Shown: in pieces, positions 1 through 11,705 of the stretch
Layout of the letters: the number at the start of each line of letters is the position of its first letter
Position numbering within the stretch: position 1 is the first letter of the stretch
From: Aptenodytes patagonicus
Taxonomy: Eukaryota; Chordata; Aves; Sphenisciformes; Spheniscidae
Assembly: GCF_965638725.1 (NCBI RefSeq)
Contig: NC_134952.1
Span: forward strand, 56,894,065 to 56,958,064
Direction: 5' to 3'
Length of the DNA: 64,000 nucleotides
Translations under genes and position numbers: made by a program
The notes under the pieces: generated by a model
The model's database searches: none
What the model saw: the letters and a program-made list of their open reading frames with translations, nothing else
Told to the model about the DNA's origin: nothing

Positions 1-529
1 AGCCAGGAGCTCAGTTTAAATGGAAAAGGGTTAACTGACAACTTTTAATCTCCAATAGAGTTTTTGAGCCAAGAATTCCCAGTCCTCATTTCCAGCACCA
101 CTGTTTACCCCCCATCCTGCCTGATGCTGAAGATGGGTGAGGTATAAATGAGGGGCAGTGGCACCCCCTTCCCCAGCGGGAGGCATAGACCTGCCAAGAG
201 CTCTCCCTTAGACCAGCAGCGCTTGGTTTTGGCGCTGGAAGTCTACACTGCAGCCATCACAAGCGGAATATGGGAGGGAACGAGGTGGGGCAAAGAGCAC
301 GGGATCGATCCCCAGCAACAGGAAGCCAGTTGGCACCAAGTTCTGCATCTCTGCATTGGCACAGGACTTGGTATCCTTATCACCCAATTGGGAGATACAC
401 TGGTTAGTTTTCAGCCTGTAAACTCGTGGGTTTTGTACATTTACAAATAATTAAGAGACCTGTTCTCTCCACAGAAAAGCTGATATTCTGTAGAGTATTA
501 TGGTGCAACAGAAGAGTGGACCAGGCTCT
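1..529. other. Downstream flank of LAMTOR3, no gene recognised
   Basis: No exon, RNA gene or repeat could be supported. In mammals DAPP1 converges on LAMTOR3 here, so part of a neighbouring 3' UTR could be present, but no DAPP1 coding sequence is visible. The open frame at 148-450 lacks any family signature and is taken as chance. Confidence 0.5.
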
Positions 530-549
530 GTCATTTAAAAATACTGTAT

Positions 550-565
550 TTTATTTATATTTATT
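550..565 (-). terminator. LAMTOR3: LAMTOR3 poly(A) signals
   Basis: Two AATAAA hexamers read on the minus strand (TTTATT at 550-555 and 560-565), about 750 bases below the LAMTOR3 stop. They are the first tight pair downstream and would give a 3' UTR of about 780 nt, from 1315 to roughly 530. The cleavage point is inferred from the usual 10-30 base offset; no transcript data are available. Confidence 0.55.
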
Positions 566-1315
566 TACTTAGGAAAAACCTAAGGGTAAATGAGCTGAGA
601 GTGTCACCAGTGATGAACCCACACGACAACTACGAGACGTGAGATCTCACAACCATATTACACAAAAACCCCATGATAAAGTGAGACATTGTTCGGGTGC
701 TTTTATCTGGGCATCAGGAAAACCCCTAAAGCAACAGCTTTCGTAGAAATAGCTTTCTTCTTAGTGGAAGCAGGACGCAGCTAGCATCCAGATTAGTAGC
801 ATTCCTTTGCCAAAGTATCACCCACGTAAGAAAGCTGGGATATTTATTCATTGTACCAACACATCACTGCTAGTAAACTTGCTCTCACAATACTCTTTCA
901 ACCACATCTTTGATAACACCATACAACCGATCTGCTTTCCAACACGTAGTGGTAGCTGGCCTGAGGATAAACCCCACTGCGTGCCCGGTTCCCTGTAAAG
1001 CAAGAGATCTGTGGGTTGCTCATTTGAGCCAACAGCATCGTGCCGATCTGGCTCAGCTGGCTGAGCTAAACTCCATGGGAGCTATTTTGGTGGTCTCTCC
1101 AGTACTGCACAATACAAGAAGCATGGCCTAAAGTAACACCCATCTACAACACACTAGTAGATCATTTCAGATTCAGTACTATGTACAATTTACTCTTACT
1201 TAGTATACTAAGGAGCTGTGGTATTTCTTCTGAGACATGTTATTTGACTGAGGATTATTGAATCTTTTGTCCACTGGGCTGCAGAGGGATGCTGCACTCC
1301 GGCTATACCATCAGG

Positions 1316-4300
1316 TTAAGAAACTTCAACAACCTGCCTCAGTTCTTCAAACAGGGGGGTGAGCTCCTTCTCTAAACTTACAATCAGCCCTGGAAAGAGA
1401 GAGGAGACAGAACATCCCATCAAACGACATAACTGAGAAGCCTCTCTCCAGTCCCCACAGCTCCCTCCCCTCCCAAGTCACAGGCAGTGTTTTCCCAAAC
1501 ACGAAACGTTTCACTTGAGCTGCTCGCTCTCCACGGGAATAGCGGGCAGCACCCCCAGGCAGGGTGCCTGCAGCCCCCACCACCAACAGGGGCACACTCT
1601 GTGCAGCACAGCTCTCCCCTGTGCTGCTGCTCGCCTCCGCTATCGCCTCACTGCTTCCCACAGCTACCTAAGCAGCTGTGCAAGAATTAAATCCCTTTTT
1701 AGCCAACGCCCTCATGAGCAAGGCCAGGTGCTTCACTGAAGGATTTCCCCACCCCATGGAACTGAGAAGACAAAGCCGCACATGTTACTGCAGAATGTAA
1801 CCTGGAACTGACGGAAAGAGACCAAACAACTGGTTTGTACAGTACAATCATGGCTGGTGCAGTGAACACTCATGTAGCAAGGGTAAGGTTAATCACAGGA
1901 GAAATACGCTTCTAACAGAGTAACAACTTCAGCAAGTCACCTAAAATCTATGAGTTTTTACTCGCACCCTTCCCTTCTCCACAATACGCTGACAAAATTC
2001 ATAGCAGGAGCAAAGTTAATATACCTTGAAGTAAATTCGGATAATTTATTTTCAATTATTTAAACACCTGGGCCTTAAAATACCACAACATTTAAAATAC
2101 ACGGGAAGACATACCGGTATTGGCATTGCTGCTAGCAATGAAACTTACTACCAAAGGTAAGCGATTGAACTGCACCACCTGCAAGGAGAGAGAACAGTGT
2201 TCAGGCAGCAGCTAACACATGTTGGATGTCAGAGCTCTGTCACATAAATTCTTTCTGAAACAAGCAGCCTCCTCAGTTTAAAGGACAAGCAGGAGCAAGA
2301 GCCACAGAGCTGACTTTCCAGTGTATCCATTTCGTAAGCTTCACAGTTAAACACACCAACAGAACTCGCACCACAGTACAGGAAGCCGCACGTGGAAAGC
2401 CTGGCATTTCCCTCCCTGCCATGTTCTGCAGTGTTACCCACCTGAAATCTAACTCGGCTGCAAACACTGCAGACTATGCTGTGGAGACCACACCCTCCAC
2501 AGGTAACACGAGGGCAGGCAGGTTTATTGTTTTAAAATACTATTCAGTGCATAGCAGCATCTCCTCTTCCATTAATAGGGAACTGGAATCTTGAGCACAA
2601 CAATAAGCTACTAGCATCAAGAGAATCAAAGCAATGTACTCAATGTGTGTAAACTAACTCATTCACTCATTTATTTTCCAAACAAAGCTAGATACTGTAG
2701 GCTAAACAGTTGGCCAGTTTACTGCAGTCGTAACAAAAAGCTCTCAAGACCACTAGAACTTGAGAAGGAGCAGAAACTTAGTAGATGATGGATTTCAGGA
2801 CACAAATAATCAGTCTGTAAAAAAATATGAGTGATATTTCAAAGCTTTCTTACCTCCAAGTCGTACTGGCAGCAAGATGGGCTATGATGTAGGCTGCATG
2901 TGCTTATTTAACTTTAGGTGTCACTAATTATAAACAAATATTGTTTGCGAAAGAGAACATAAACCCTTTGTAACAGATTCTGAAGGCCATATGAGCAGCA
3001 CCTGCTGCAAATCCCTGATTACTACCTGTTCAGAAAACTCCACCATTTTCAACCAGTAAATCTGTTTTGAGAAATGCAAGAGAAGCTCGACAAACAGTGC
3101 AAAAGTTTAGCTTGGCCATTTAAGCAGCGTGAGAAATAAAACACAAATACTTCAATAGCAGCCAAGTGGAAATCTAGCAGAGTTTAAACCACCCCTCCCT
3201 TGCTCAGGAACAGCTCTGGTCACTGAGAACAGGCCACATTGAGGTTACTCACCTGGTACGTATTGTAGTAGCAGATGATGCTTTTGTTTTTAGAAAGTCC
3301 TAGTTTGCTGCCCTGATCTGTGGCAAGGGCAAAGGTGGACAGAAAGCCAGGTCGCAGTGCATGTTCCGGAGCATTATCATTGGCAACTGGAACAAAACAA
3401 GAAAATTCTTATTTTTACATGGTGTCTATGACCGCATCACAACTCCTCATCCGGCTCAGTGCTCTGCCAAAAGCAGATCTGGTGTTGGGGAACACGTAAC
3501 ACATCTTGCACGCTTCCGCAACAAGCACAGGACAATCTTCACGAGCGGTACGTCATGTAATATTCTGTACATGATCAATGCTCGTTATACCAGCGTCCTC
3601 CCTAGCACGCCTGAGAAACAGTCTTTTCCTTTACGATGCACAGCCTGTGCTGATGTCACTTTGGTTCTGTGTCCCTCGCTGTTTGCGCCGATTCCAGCCT
3701 TTGGATTGATTACTGGCACAGAGTCACTTGAATGAACACAGGTGAAGATGTGCAAGTTCTGCTAGGTGTTTAAATACTTTGGGACATTAAAAAAAAAAAT
3801 AAATCTGCAGTACTTGAATCAGTACTCTTAAACTAGTTTACCCACAACACAAAGACATCTTAAACAAAGACTGCAGAGATATGATAAAAATGACAGTACC
3901 AAAAAGCAAACAAAATTAAATAACCTGTGTAGAAGTCGGATGCAATTGCTCCTCAGCACAGACCAGCCAAGTCAACAAAATACCCGTAAGCTCTCTCGAG
4001 TACTTTGTATCAGCCTGTGAGTGACCTGAAGATACGAGCACCTTACACCACTCCAACCCTATTCACTGAGGAAAATTCCTGTGGCCTGCAATTATTGAGG
4101 ACATTGCACATACACGAACGAAAGGATAAATTTAAAGAGGTACACAACCAACTATCGAACTTGAAGTAGAAGTCTAATTTAATTCTTCAGTTTTGGATAT
4201 TCAGGTATGGGACATAACCAGAGAAGGTTCTGCTGTACTTTTCCACCCCCTGCTGTTCACTCAGGATTTCAGTTGCAGGGCACAGTGAGAAGCTGAAGTT

Positions 4301-5485
4301 ACCTTTGATAACAGGCACACCGTCTCTATCTGAGACTACAATAGCGTGAAGACCTTCAACGCTGCAAAAAAAAAAAAAAAGAAGAGGAGACACCACTTTA
4401 AAGACAGTAATTAGTAGCAAAGATCTTTTTTCCCCGAACAAACGTGACAGGAAGGGGAAAACATGGAAAAAACTGATGCCTTCGCTAATTTAGTATTTCA
4501 CTGGAAAGGACTTGTTCTGTTTAGTACAGGTGGTCTCTCGGAGCAGTAAAGAGAGAAATACAAAGTGAAACTACCGAAAATGGCACGGAACTTTTAGCTT
4601 CAGAAAGAGGACTGATACTACGAATCCAAATTCGTTAGTCAAGGAGGAGCCTTTGTACGTTGTCCTCGCCCAAGGAGCGCCGGTTTCACTGTATTTGCGC
4701 GTCATCTCAGACGGTGGCTGCTTAACGCTGCTAGTAACGGGCAATTACCGAAAAGGGAATTATCAAGGATTAGGCAGCCGAGTCACGAGGAATGTTTTTC
4801 CCACTCCTCATTACGGCACGATGAGCACGCGTCGCTTCTTTTCAAACGGGCGAGTGAAAGGCTAAGCTGTCTTCATCTTAAGGTACCTCCAGCTCATTTA
4901 AACAACAAAAAGCGCGTACCGGGTTAGCCGACTCCCTGTGACAGCGAAAGGGGCCGGCAATTAGCAGCTCCCCGCAGCGAGGCAGGGTTCAGATAACCGC
5001 CTTTGTAATTTGACAGCGACTTCGCTGCCAGCCCCGCCGCCCGGACACCCCGGCCGCCAGCAGCTGCGGCCTCCGCGCCGGCGGGGCGGGGGCAGCGCCC
5101 AGAGCCCGCAACCGGCGCTGCCCCGCCGCAGGGCCGGGCCGGGCCCGGCCGGACCCGCCGTCCCCGCGCCACTTACCTCGGCAGCTTCTTGTACAGAAAC
5201 CTCTTCAGGTCCTGGGGGCAGAGACGGGCGGCACGTTACTACTTAGAAACCGGGCGGGAGGGAGCTCCCTGCGCCCCGCTCCCCCGCAGGCCCGGGTGCA
5301 GCCCCGCCGCCCGCTCCGGGGCGGCTCTGCCTCCCCCCCGGGCCCCGACCCCCCCCCGCTGCCCCGGACGTACCCGGCCCCAGCGCTCGCCCCCCCCGGC
5401 GCTCCCCCCGGGCCTCCGGACGAGCCCCGGCCCGCGCCCCAAGCGCCGCCCAACCGCCCCGCGGAGCCGCACTTACGTCGGCCAT
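1316..5485 (-). CDS. LAMTOR3: Ragulator complex protein LAMTOR3 (MP1, MAPK scaffold)
   Basis: Coding exons, in transcript order: 5485-5477, 5211-5177, 4361-4303, 3386-3253, 2178-2115, 1389-1316. They sum to 375 bases, giving 124 aa plus TAA, the same length as the mammalian protein. Every junction is GT/AG and every phase closes. The protein starts MADDLKRFLYKKLP, carries VEGLHAIVVSDRDGVPVIK in exon 3 and ends LRQVVEVS. These are clear LAMTOR3 landmarks and form a roadblock/LC7 fold. In the family it heterodimerises with LAMTOR2 inside the pentameric Ragulator on late endosomes and lysosomes, where it anchors Rag GTPases for mTORC1 activation and scaffolds MEK1-ERK1. The first exon encodes only MAD. 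The gene lies head-to-tail downstream of DNAJB14, the conserved vertebrate arrangement. Against the mammalian sequence as I remember it, the visible differences are small (SSNANT; ELTPLFEEL). No damage is seen. Confidence 0.96.
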
Positions 5486-5859
5486 GGCTGGGGGCCTGCC
5501 GGCGCTGCCGCCGCCACCTCCGCCGGCCTGCGAGACGAGAGGGCGCCCGGTCACCCGCGACGCGGCGGGAGCGGCCCCCGCCCCGAAGAAGGGGAGCGGC
5601 GGGCGGGCGGGCGGGCGCGCTCCCTCCCTGAGACCCGGCCACCTCCCCCCGCCCCGCTGCCGTGGTAGAGGCCGCCCCCACCCGCCCCGAGAAGGGAGAG
5701 CGGTTGGGCCGAGACCACCGTCGCACCGGGGGCGGGGGGGTGCTGCCCTGCCCGCCCCGCCCTACCTGTCCGCGCGGCCGGCGCACCCTGCGCTGCCCCT
5801 ACCCTCGGCGCCCGCCCGCCCGGCTCCGCCGCAGCCGCCGCTTCCCCTTTAAGCCTCTA

Positions 5860-5867
5860 TCACGTGA
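5860..5867. promoter_or_regulatory. CLEAR-like palindromic E-box upstream of LAMTOR3
   Basis: TCACGTGA, in the minus-strand context GTCACGTGAT, lies about 375 bases upstream of the LAMTOR3 start codon within its CpG island. It differs at one base from the GTCACGTGAC CLEAR consensus bound by TFEB/TFE3 at lysosomal genes. USF or MAX/MYC could bind the same core. Confidence 0.45.
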
Positions 5868-6051
5868 CGGCGCGCCAGCTCCCGAACCCGCAAGCGCTTC
5901 CCCGCCGCCGCCCCGCCCAGGCGGCGCCAGGTTGGTCCCGCTGGCGGCCCCCGAGCATGCGCCGCTCGGCCTGGGCGGCGGGGCCGACGGGGCGGGAGAG
6001 GCGGCGGCGAGAGCGCGGGCTACGGCGCGGCGGGAGGCCGGACGGCTGCCG

Positions 6052-6068
6052 CCCCCCCCCCCCCCCCC
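6052..6068 (+). repeat. Poly(C) run of 17
   Basis: Uninterrupted homopolymer inside the LAMTOR3 CpG island. It is likely to vary in length and to be prone to sequencing error. Confidence 0.9.
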
Positions 6069-6650
6069 GGCCCGGCCGCTCGGCCAGGCCCCGGCAGCGC
6101 GTGCGGTGGGCCGGGGAGGCGCCGCCCCGCTCGCTGGGAAGGGGCGCGCTTGGTTCGAGCACTCGGCTGCCGGGGGAGGCCCCGCGCCGCGCTGCGCATA
6201 GTCCTTAACGTAAGGGTTTTTCTCAGGCCGTGCTTAGAAGCGGTCACGCACCTCGGAACAAACCCCTGTCGCTAGCGGCGGCGGTGGAGCCGAGAGCGGA
6301 CCCCGAAATCCCAAAGTTTCTCTGCACGGCTTGCAAAATCCCCCCCGCAGGCTGCTGCTGGAGGCTTCCGCCCGCCCGCTCCGCGCAAACCAGACCGGCG
6401 CCAGAACCCGGAGGGCGGGTTTTTTGCTGCGGGGGCTCGTCCCCCCGCCCCGCCCCGCCCCGCCGCCCGGGCCCGCCGCAGCCGGCAGAAGCCGCGGAGA
6501 GGCAGCCGTGGTGCCCCGCTGCCGGCTCACCCCGTTTGCCTGCCGGGCAGAGACGGCGCGCCGGTGGCTAACGCGGAGTTAGCGGGAGGAGGGGGGGGCT
6601 GGTCCTCTCCGGCGGCCCCGCGCGGCAGCCGCACGAGCCCCCCGAGCTTC

Positions 6651-9600
6651 CCCCTCTGACGGGTGAGGTTTTGGCCGATTCGGTTTTGGGCACCACTGGC
6701 AACGGCAGCACAATCTTGGAGAAAAAAACACCCCCACAGAATTTAAGATAAAGGAACAACAAAAAGAAGAGAAAACGCCCATTTCTGCCGCGTGCAGTTG
6801 TGTCCAGTTTCCCTCCTCCGGCGACGCTCACTTCCCGTACTTTCGGATCTAGGCCATGGTGCCACGGACCTGCAGGCTCATAATTTAACAGCTAAGGCAA
6901 AGAAATAAAACGGATTCACCCCGTAGATGCCCACAGCGTAACAGTGGTAACTGCATCTACTTCTAAAGTCTTGTTGCATCAGAATCTAGGACCGCAGTGG
7001 TAGATTTTAAAAACAAACCCGCTCAGCCTGTAACAGTGCTTTTTCTCTGAAAGTGCTAGATGCTAAGCACTGCTGATACCTGAAGATTTTGCTTAGATGC
7101 CCATACTGGAGCTTAAATACAAAACAAAACAAAAAAAAATGCTGACCTTAAAATTGCTAATATTTCTGGATGTATAGGTCTGGCGAAGTTTTGAAAAAGC
7201 CCGACACAACCAGAGATAAGCAACTTTTTTGCAATCGACAGAGGAAGAGCTCATCCAGAAGGGCAGATTTATTTGAATATTGAGAGTCCGTACCTCCTTC
7301 TCCATCCAAGCCGTGCAGACGCAGCCATTTGATAAGGACTCGGTCATACTAGAGAGATACCTAAAGAGATCCCCATAAAATTCTTACGTGTGAGCTTCTG
7401 GTAGCGTTTTGAAAATTGCTACCTGGAACAACCTCGGTCCGCTCATTTATTAAAATATTCCCTACCGTACACTAAAAATGTTTAAAAACGCAACTGGCTT
7501 TTCAAAACTCGTAGGCGTGATGCTCAGTGATGGATTTTCCTTGTTTCCCTGCCACAGCGAGCATGACTGAAAGCTACGCAAAAGTATCTACGAGATGGCT
7601 CCTGCATTGCTAATATTAATGGGAATTTTGTGTCCGGTTCCAATGACAGCCTTTCTATACACCGAGCAAACCCGTACTGATGGGAAAAGTATATTCTGCA
7701 TGAAGGATAACATCGTAACTAAACATTGTATTTTAGTATTATTTCTAAAAGCCTGGAGAAATCCGACGCTCAGACCTAGTTCCTGCCGGACTGAAAAGTC
7801 TCACAATTATCCTGGAGAAGAGAGGTATGGGAGGAGGGTTTATAGGGGCGTATTTCTTTCCTGTATTTATTTCATTTGTCCTGTCTGCTCCCAAAAGTAT
7901 CTCGATCACGTGCCAGACGCGGCACAAAACTTTACACTTGTTAGGTGGTACTTTTCCTCCAGGCTCTACTCAGCGGTTTGCAAAGGAGCACGGGGGAAGC
8001 AACGCAGAGAGATCAGTGGCGCTTGCGAGGCTATAGGAAACGGTTAGGAGATGGGGGATACGGCGCCAGGGCTTCTGACTGCCAGTCGCCGTGAATCGTT
8101 ACGACCGAGCTTCCTCTGGTGAAACTGACTGCACCGGATTAACCAGATTTAGACAACCGGGAAGCTAGTACTTTTTAAAGTTAGAGCTTCAGGAATTTGT
8201 GTATTAACCGACTTTTTTAAAACAAAATGTTTGCTTTCACTATTAGATTTTCCTTCTGCTCTCTTTGACAGATCTACAAGAAGAAAGAATAACAACTGTT
8301 TCGGGGATGAATGACATTTATGGAACAAACAACCTTAACAAACATATTCTTGCCCTCCCGTTTTAATCCTTTTACAGCATTCGTTACAAAGTTATATTAA
8401 AAATGCATATAACTTAAAGTTGTCTCCGCTGCCTATTTAAATGCATCTGTTACATTTTAGCGACTATAACGTTCTGCCTTTTCTTGGAAACTTGTGAAAG
8501 AATCAAGACTGTTTAAAAAAAGTCAAAAATTCAAATTTAATCTTGTTTTACCTAAACAGTTAGAGAACGTGTAGGGAAACGTTCATCAGATGCGAACACC
8601 GAACTCGCTTGTGACTCGGGATGCTCCATAAATAGAACACAAACTGATGTTGTATTTCAGCGGATGCCAATCATCTCCCTTTTTCATTATGCTATGTCAA
8701 AGTGTCATGCCAAGATTTTTCACTTTTCGCAGGACTTCCCTGCTTGCTCTTTTAAAGGAGAAATCAAGAACCCACGCTTGTGCTATCTTTAATTCTAGAT
8801 TAAGTGCAGGTAATGACTAACTAAAAAGAGTAAGGGGTTAATTCTAGGTAGCTACAAAAGTTGAGGGATTTTCAGTCGGGCTGTTCAAAACCAGTTTTGT
8901 TTTTCCCTTTTCTTTCCAATATCTTATTTTAACGAGAACTTCACCTTCTGAAGAAAGGTCGTCTGAAAAGGTTCAAGTACTCCGCCCTCTTCAATTAGCA
9001 TCTTGCTCATAAGAAAATTCGTTCTGAACTTTCCAGCAGATTCCTTCAACAAAACCAGGGAAGATAATAGTATTTCTGAAGAAAAAACCTTCAGACTTGA
9101 GAAAAAAGTAACAACCACGAGGAGAGAAACACCCACTTGGAATATGAAAAGAATGTTTGCAGGCCATATTCGAAGCAGGTTAATCTTTACGCTACAGGAA
9201 ATAATAGCATCCTTCTGCATTCTACTGCATATTTCAAAGTGTGCAACTATTTAATCTGTTAAACGCTAAGCAGCATCTTTCCACCGGTATAAACATATGA
9301 ATCGTTTCCTCCTTTGACAATGGCCATCGCAATAGGTAATCCAACGAAATGTAGCAGCCTAGGTCTCACTTAAACCGCTGGGACACCTGCGTTGCCACAG
9401 GACACAGCCACTGCCTTGCTCCAGTTTGCTGAGATACTGATCGCAATCTAACCAACCTAACACAGCTCCACATCCGTCCGTTTACCTGCTTCTCAGCTGC
9501 AGCAGAAGTAACTGCAGGGCAGACATAACCCACCCGATTATTACAAGCAGCTTTGCTAAGACCATCTCTTCACTCTGACTTCGCTGTTCTCGTACTCGAG

Positions 9601-11286
9601 AAATGCGTTCTATATCCTTTTTCCTCTTAACTAAAAGATCACCTGCAAGCTCGGACTCATTTGTGAATGGGAAGGCCCGAGTACTTGTTAAAGCCTTTGG
9701 AACGATTTTCTTCTATTAAGAAGACACAGGAGTACCAATATGTACGTTGATAGTTTGTTTTCATTAGTATAATTACAATACATTCTGGACAGTTACAAAA
9801 TCCAGGGAATCACGTTTTCTCCATAAATTTCTATTGCAAATGTTTGGGTGCCTTTCCCATTACTTCCGCACACTTTTCCTATAATACTAGTAAGGACATC
9901 CAGTACAGCAACCCCTTTTCTTTTTTGTTTCAGCAGCTTTTAGTTCTGCTTTGTGCCTCAGGCTTTGATGTCCACCTTGAATGCTGGTTTAGCCGGTCAG
10001 TTAGAAGCCTGCAGCTACGCTCTCTCATGTTACACCAATTCAGTAGAGGACATTTCCAGTGGGACAGTTTAGAAAAGGTATATATGCAAAATGATTTCTG
10101 GGTCACTTAGAGCAATAGCATTTAGCGTATTTCTAAAGTCAAATCCTGCTCTAGATCAGAAGGAATTCCAATGAAGTCAGTCAAGTATTTAAACTTTCAG
10201 TTTAGGAGGAGAATTTGGCTCCACATAAACCAATAGCGTTGTTCAAAGATAGCAGTTTTCTCAAACAAAAAATACTGCCCTCATTATGAGCCACCTGGCA
10301 TTCTCACATGCAAGAAACATTCTCCTGCATAGCACTGTTAAAATGTAAAAACATCAGCTACTGAACCTAAAAACATTTTCAACCCACTCTCGATAAACTT
10401 CAAGTACATTGCACTTTAGCTGCTTCAAAACGCCTCTCTGCATCAGCAGGTGTGGCTACATACAGTTTCCAGGTACAGGCCACCGAGTTACATGATCTTG
10501 TACGTAGGAGCCCAACAGTACGTCTGCTCATTTCGAGGAAGTCAGTCCAGCAACGTTCTGGTCCAGAGAAACGCACGCCCTACCTCTTCCGCCCCGGGAC
10601 AAGGGATACGGCTCTGACCATAGGAGCGTACTGCAAACTAGCAAAGCATTTAAATAGCTGGCAAAAGCGTTGAAAGGCACATAGCTTGTCCTTAGCAATA
10701 CTTCCCTGTTCCACTCTTGGTGCCTATTGAGGAATCAGTGTTGGGACCTAGCTTGAAATTAAAAAAATAGTAAGAAAATGGAAGCCTCCCAGGAAAAAAA
10801 AAATAGGTTGCCTTTTTTCTTTCCTTTTTTTGAGCTTTAAGATTTTACTATTGCGTGTTTTCCTCTACCTTTCCAGTGAAAATTAAGGAAGCTATGGATG
10901 CATGTTAACCATACATACGGACTTACTACTACTGGAATACCAAACGGTAGAGCTGCTGTAAACTGTTGCAAGGACTAAAAGCAATGCTTATAATGGTCTG
11001 TACAGGATTTGCAAATATTTACTGTGAAGAGAGATTAGTGTAGTTCTTAGTTTTCTCAGCATTGCTTAGAAACACTAAAAAACTACAACAGCTAATGGCT
11101 ACTCTACACCAGATCAATATACCCCAACAGATATTTAGGAATATATGCCATTATATTTAAAAATACCAAGTTCCTCTAAGCTGGTAAACCTAGAAGATTT
11201 TACATAGAGTTAGAGATAAAATATTAAAAATTCTTGTTTCAACTCCACACACTTGACATCTGAATAGGAGTGATGTAATCATACTA
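6651..11286. other. Spacer between LAMTOR3 promoter and DNAJB14 3' end
   Basis: AT-rich single-copy-looking sequence with no supported gene. The open frames at 7595-8047, 9003-9254 and 9844-10110 show no domain, no conserved splice context and no family resemblance. Part of this stretch may be a long DNAJB14 3' UTR: further AATAAA signals on the minus strand occur at 7866-7871 and 7268-7273. Confidence 0.5.
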
Positions 11287-11292
11287 TTTATT
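11287..11292 (-). terminator. DNAJB14: Candidate DNAJB14 poly(A) signal
   Basis: AATAAA on the minus strand (TTTATT on plus), about 415 bases below the DNAJB14 stop. It is the nearest canonical hexamer. Mammalian DNAJB14 uses long 3' UTRs, so more distal sites may also be used. Confidence 0.35.
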
Positions 11293-11705
11293 CCATCAGT
11301 GAGACAAAATGTTGTATGGGACTAAATTTCTGAGATTTTAAATAGAAAGTCATTTAACTCGTATATACACAAAGTGTTCTTTCCACAGATATTTACATGG
11401 CAAATATGTTAGAGGAGAACCACTATGACTAAGTCTCTACAAGTATAGCATCCTTTCTGAGCTATTCTCTCTGCTGAAAGAATTCACAGAAGCTTGGAAG
11501 GAAAATCTAGACAATTAAAGTTACCTATATTTCACAGTAGGTAAAGAAGCCATTAAATGATATTTCAGTGTAAGGTTTCTGGAAACAGCTACACAGTAGA
11601 GTTTTACATCCACCCCTCTTTTCCAGCATTCATGGTGAAACTAAATCTCTTCTTAATTTACAAGAGACAACGGCATACGTAAAGATGTACGCGTATAATT
11701 GTAGT

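Larger units (their letters stand above)
4900..6650 (-). promoter_or_regulatory. LAMTOR3: CpG-island promoter of LAMTOR3
   Basis: Very GC-rich, CpG-dense sequence surrounds LAMTOR3 exons 1 and 2 and extends about 1.1 kb upstream of the ATG. It contains GC boxes, a TCACGTGA palindrome at 5860-5867, an NRF1-like GCATGCGC at 5955-5962 and a run of 17 C at 6052-6068. Read on the minus strand, a TTAAAGG motif lies just downstream of the E-box, but a dispersed start is more typical of such islands. The long open frames on both strands here reflect the scarcity of stop codons in GC-rich DNA. Confidence 0.8.

Noticed and set aside
300-311. Perfect palindrome GGGATCGATCCC
   Set aside because: Isolated short palindrome with no context; expected occasionally by chance.
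6140-6170. GGTTCGAGC resembling a tRNA B box
   Set aside because: No cloverleaf can be formed with the flanking CpG-island sequence.
5205-6208. Several 100-190 codon frames on both strands near LAMTOR3
   Set aside because: GC-rich island artefacts; mutually overlapping and low in complexity.
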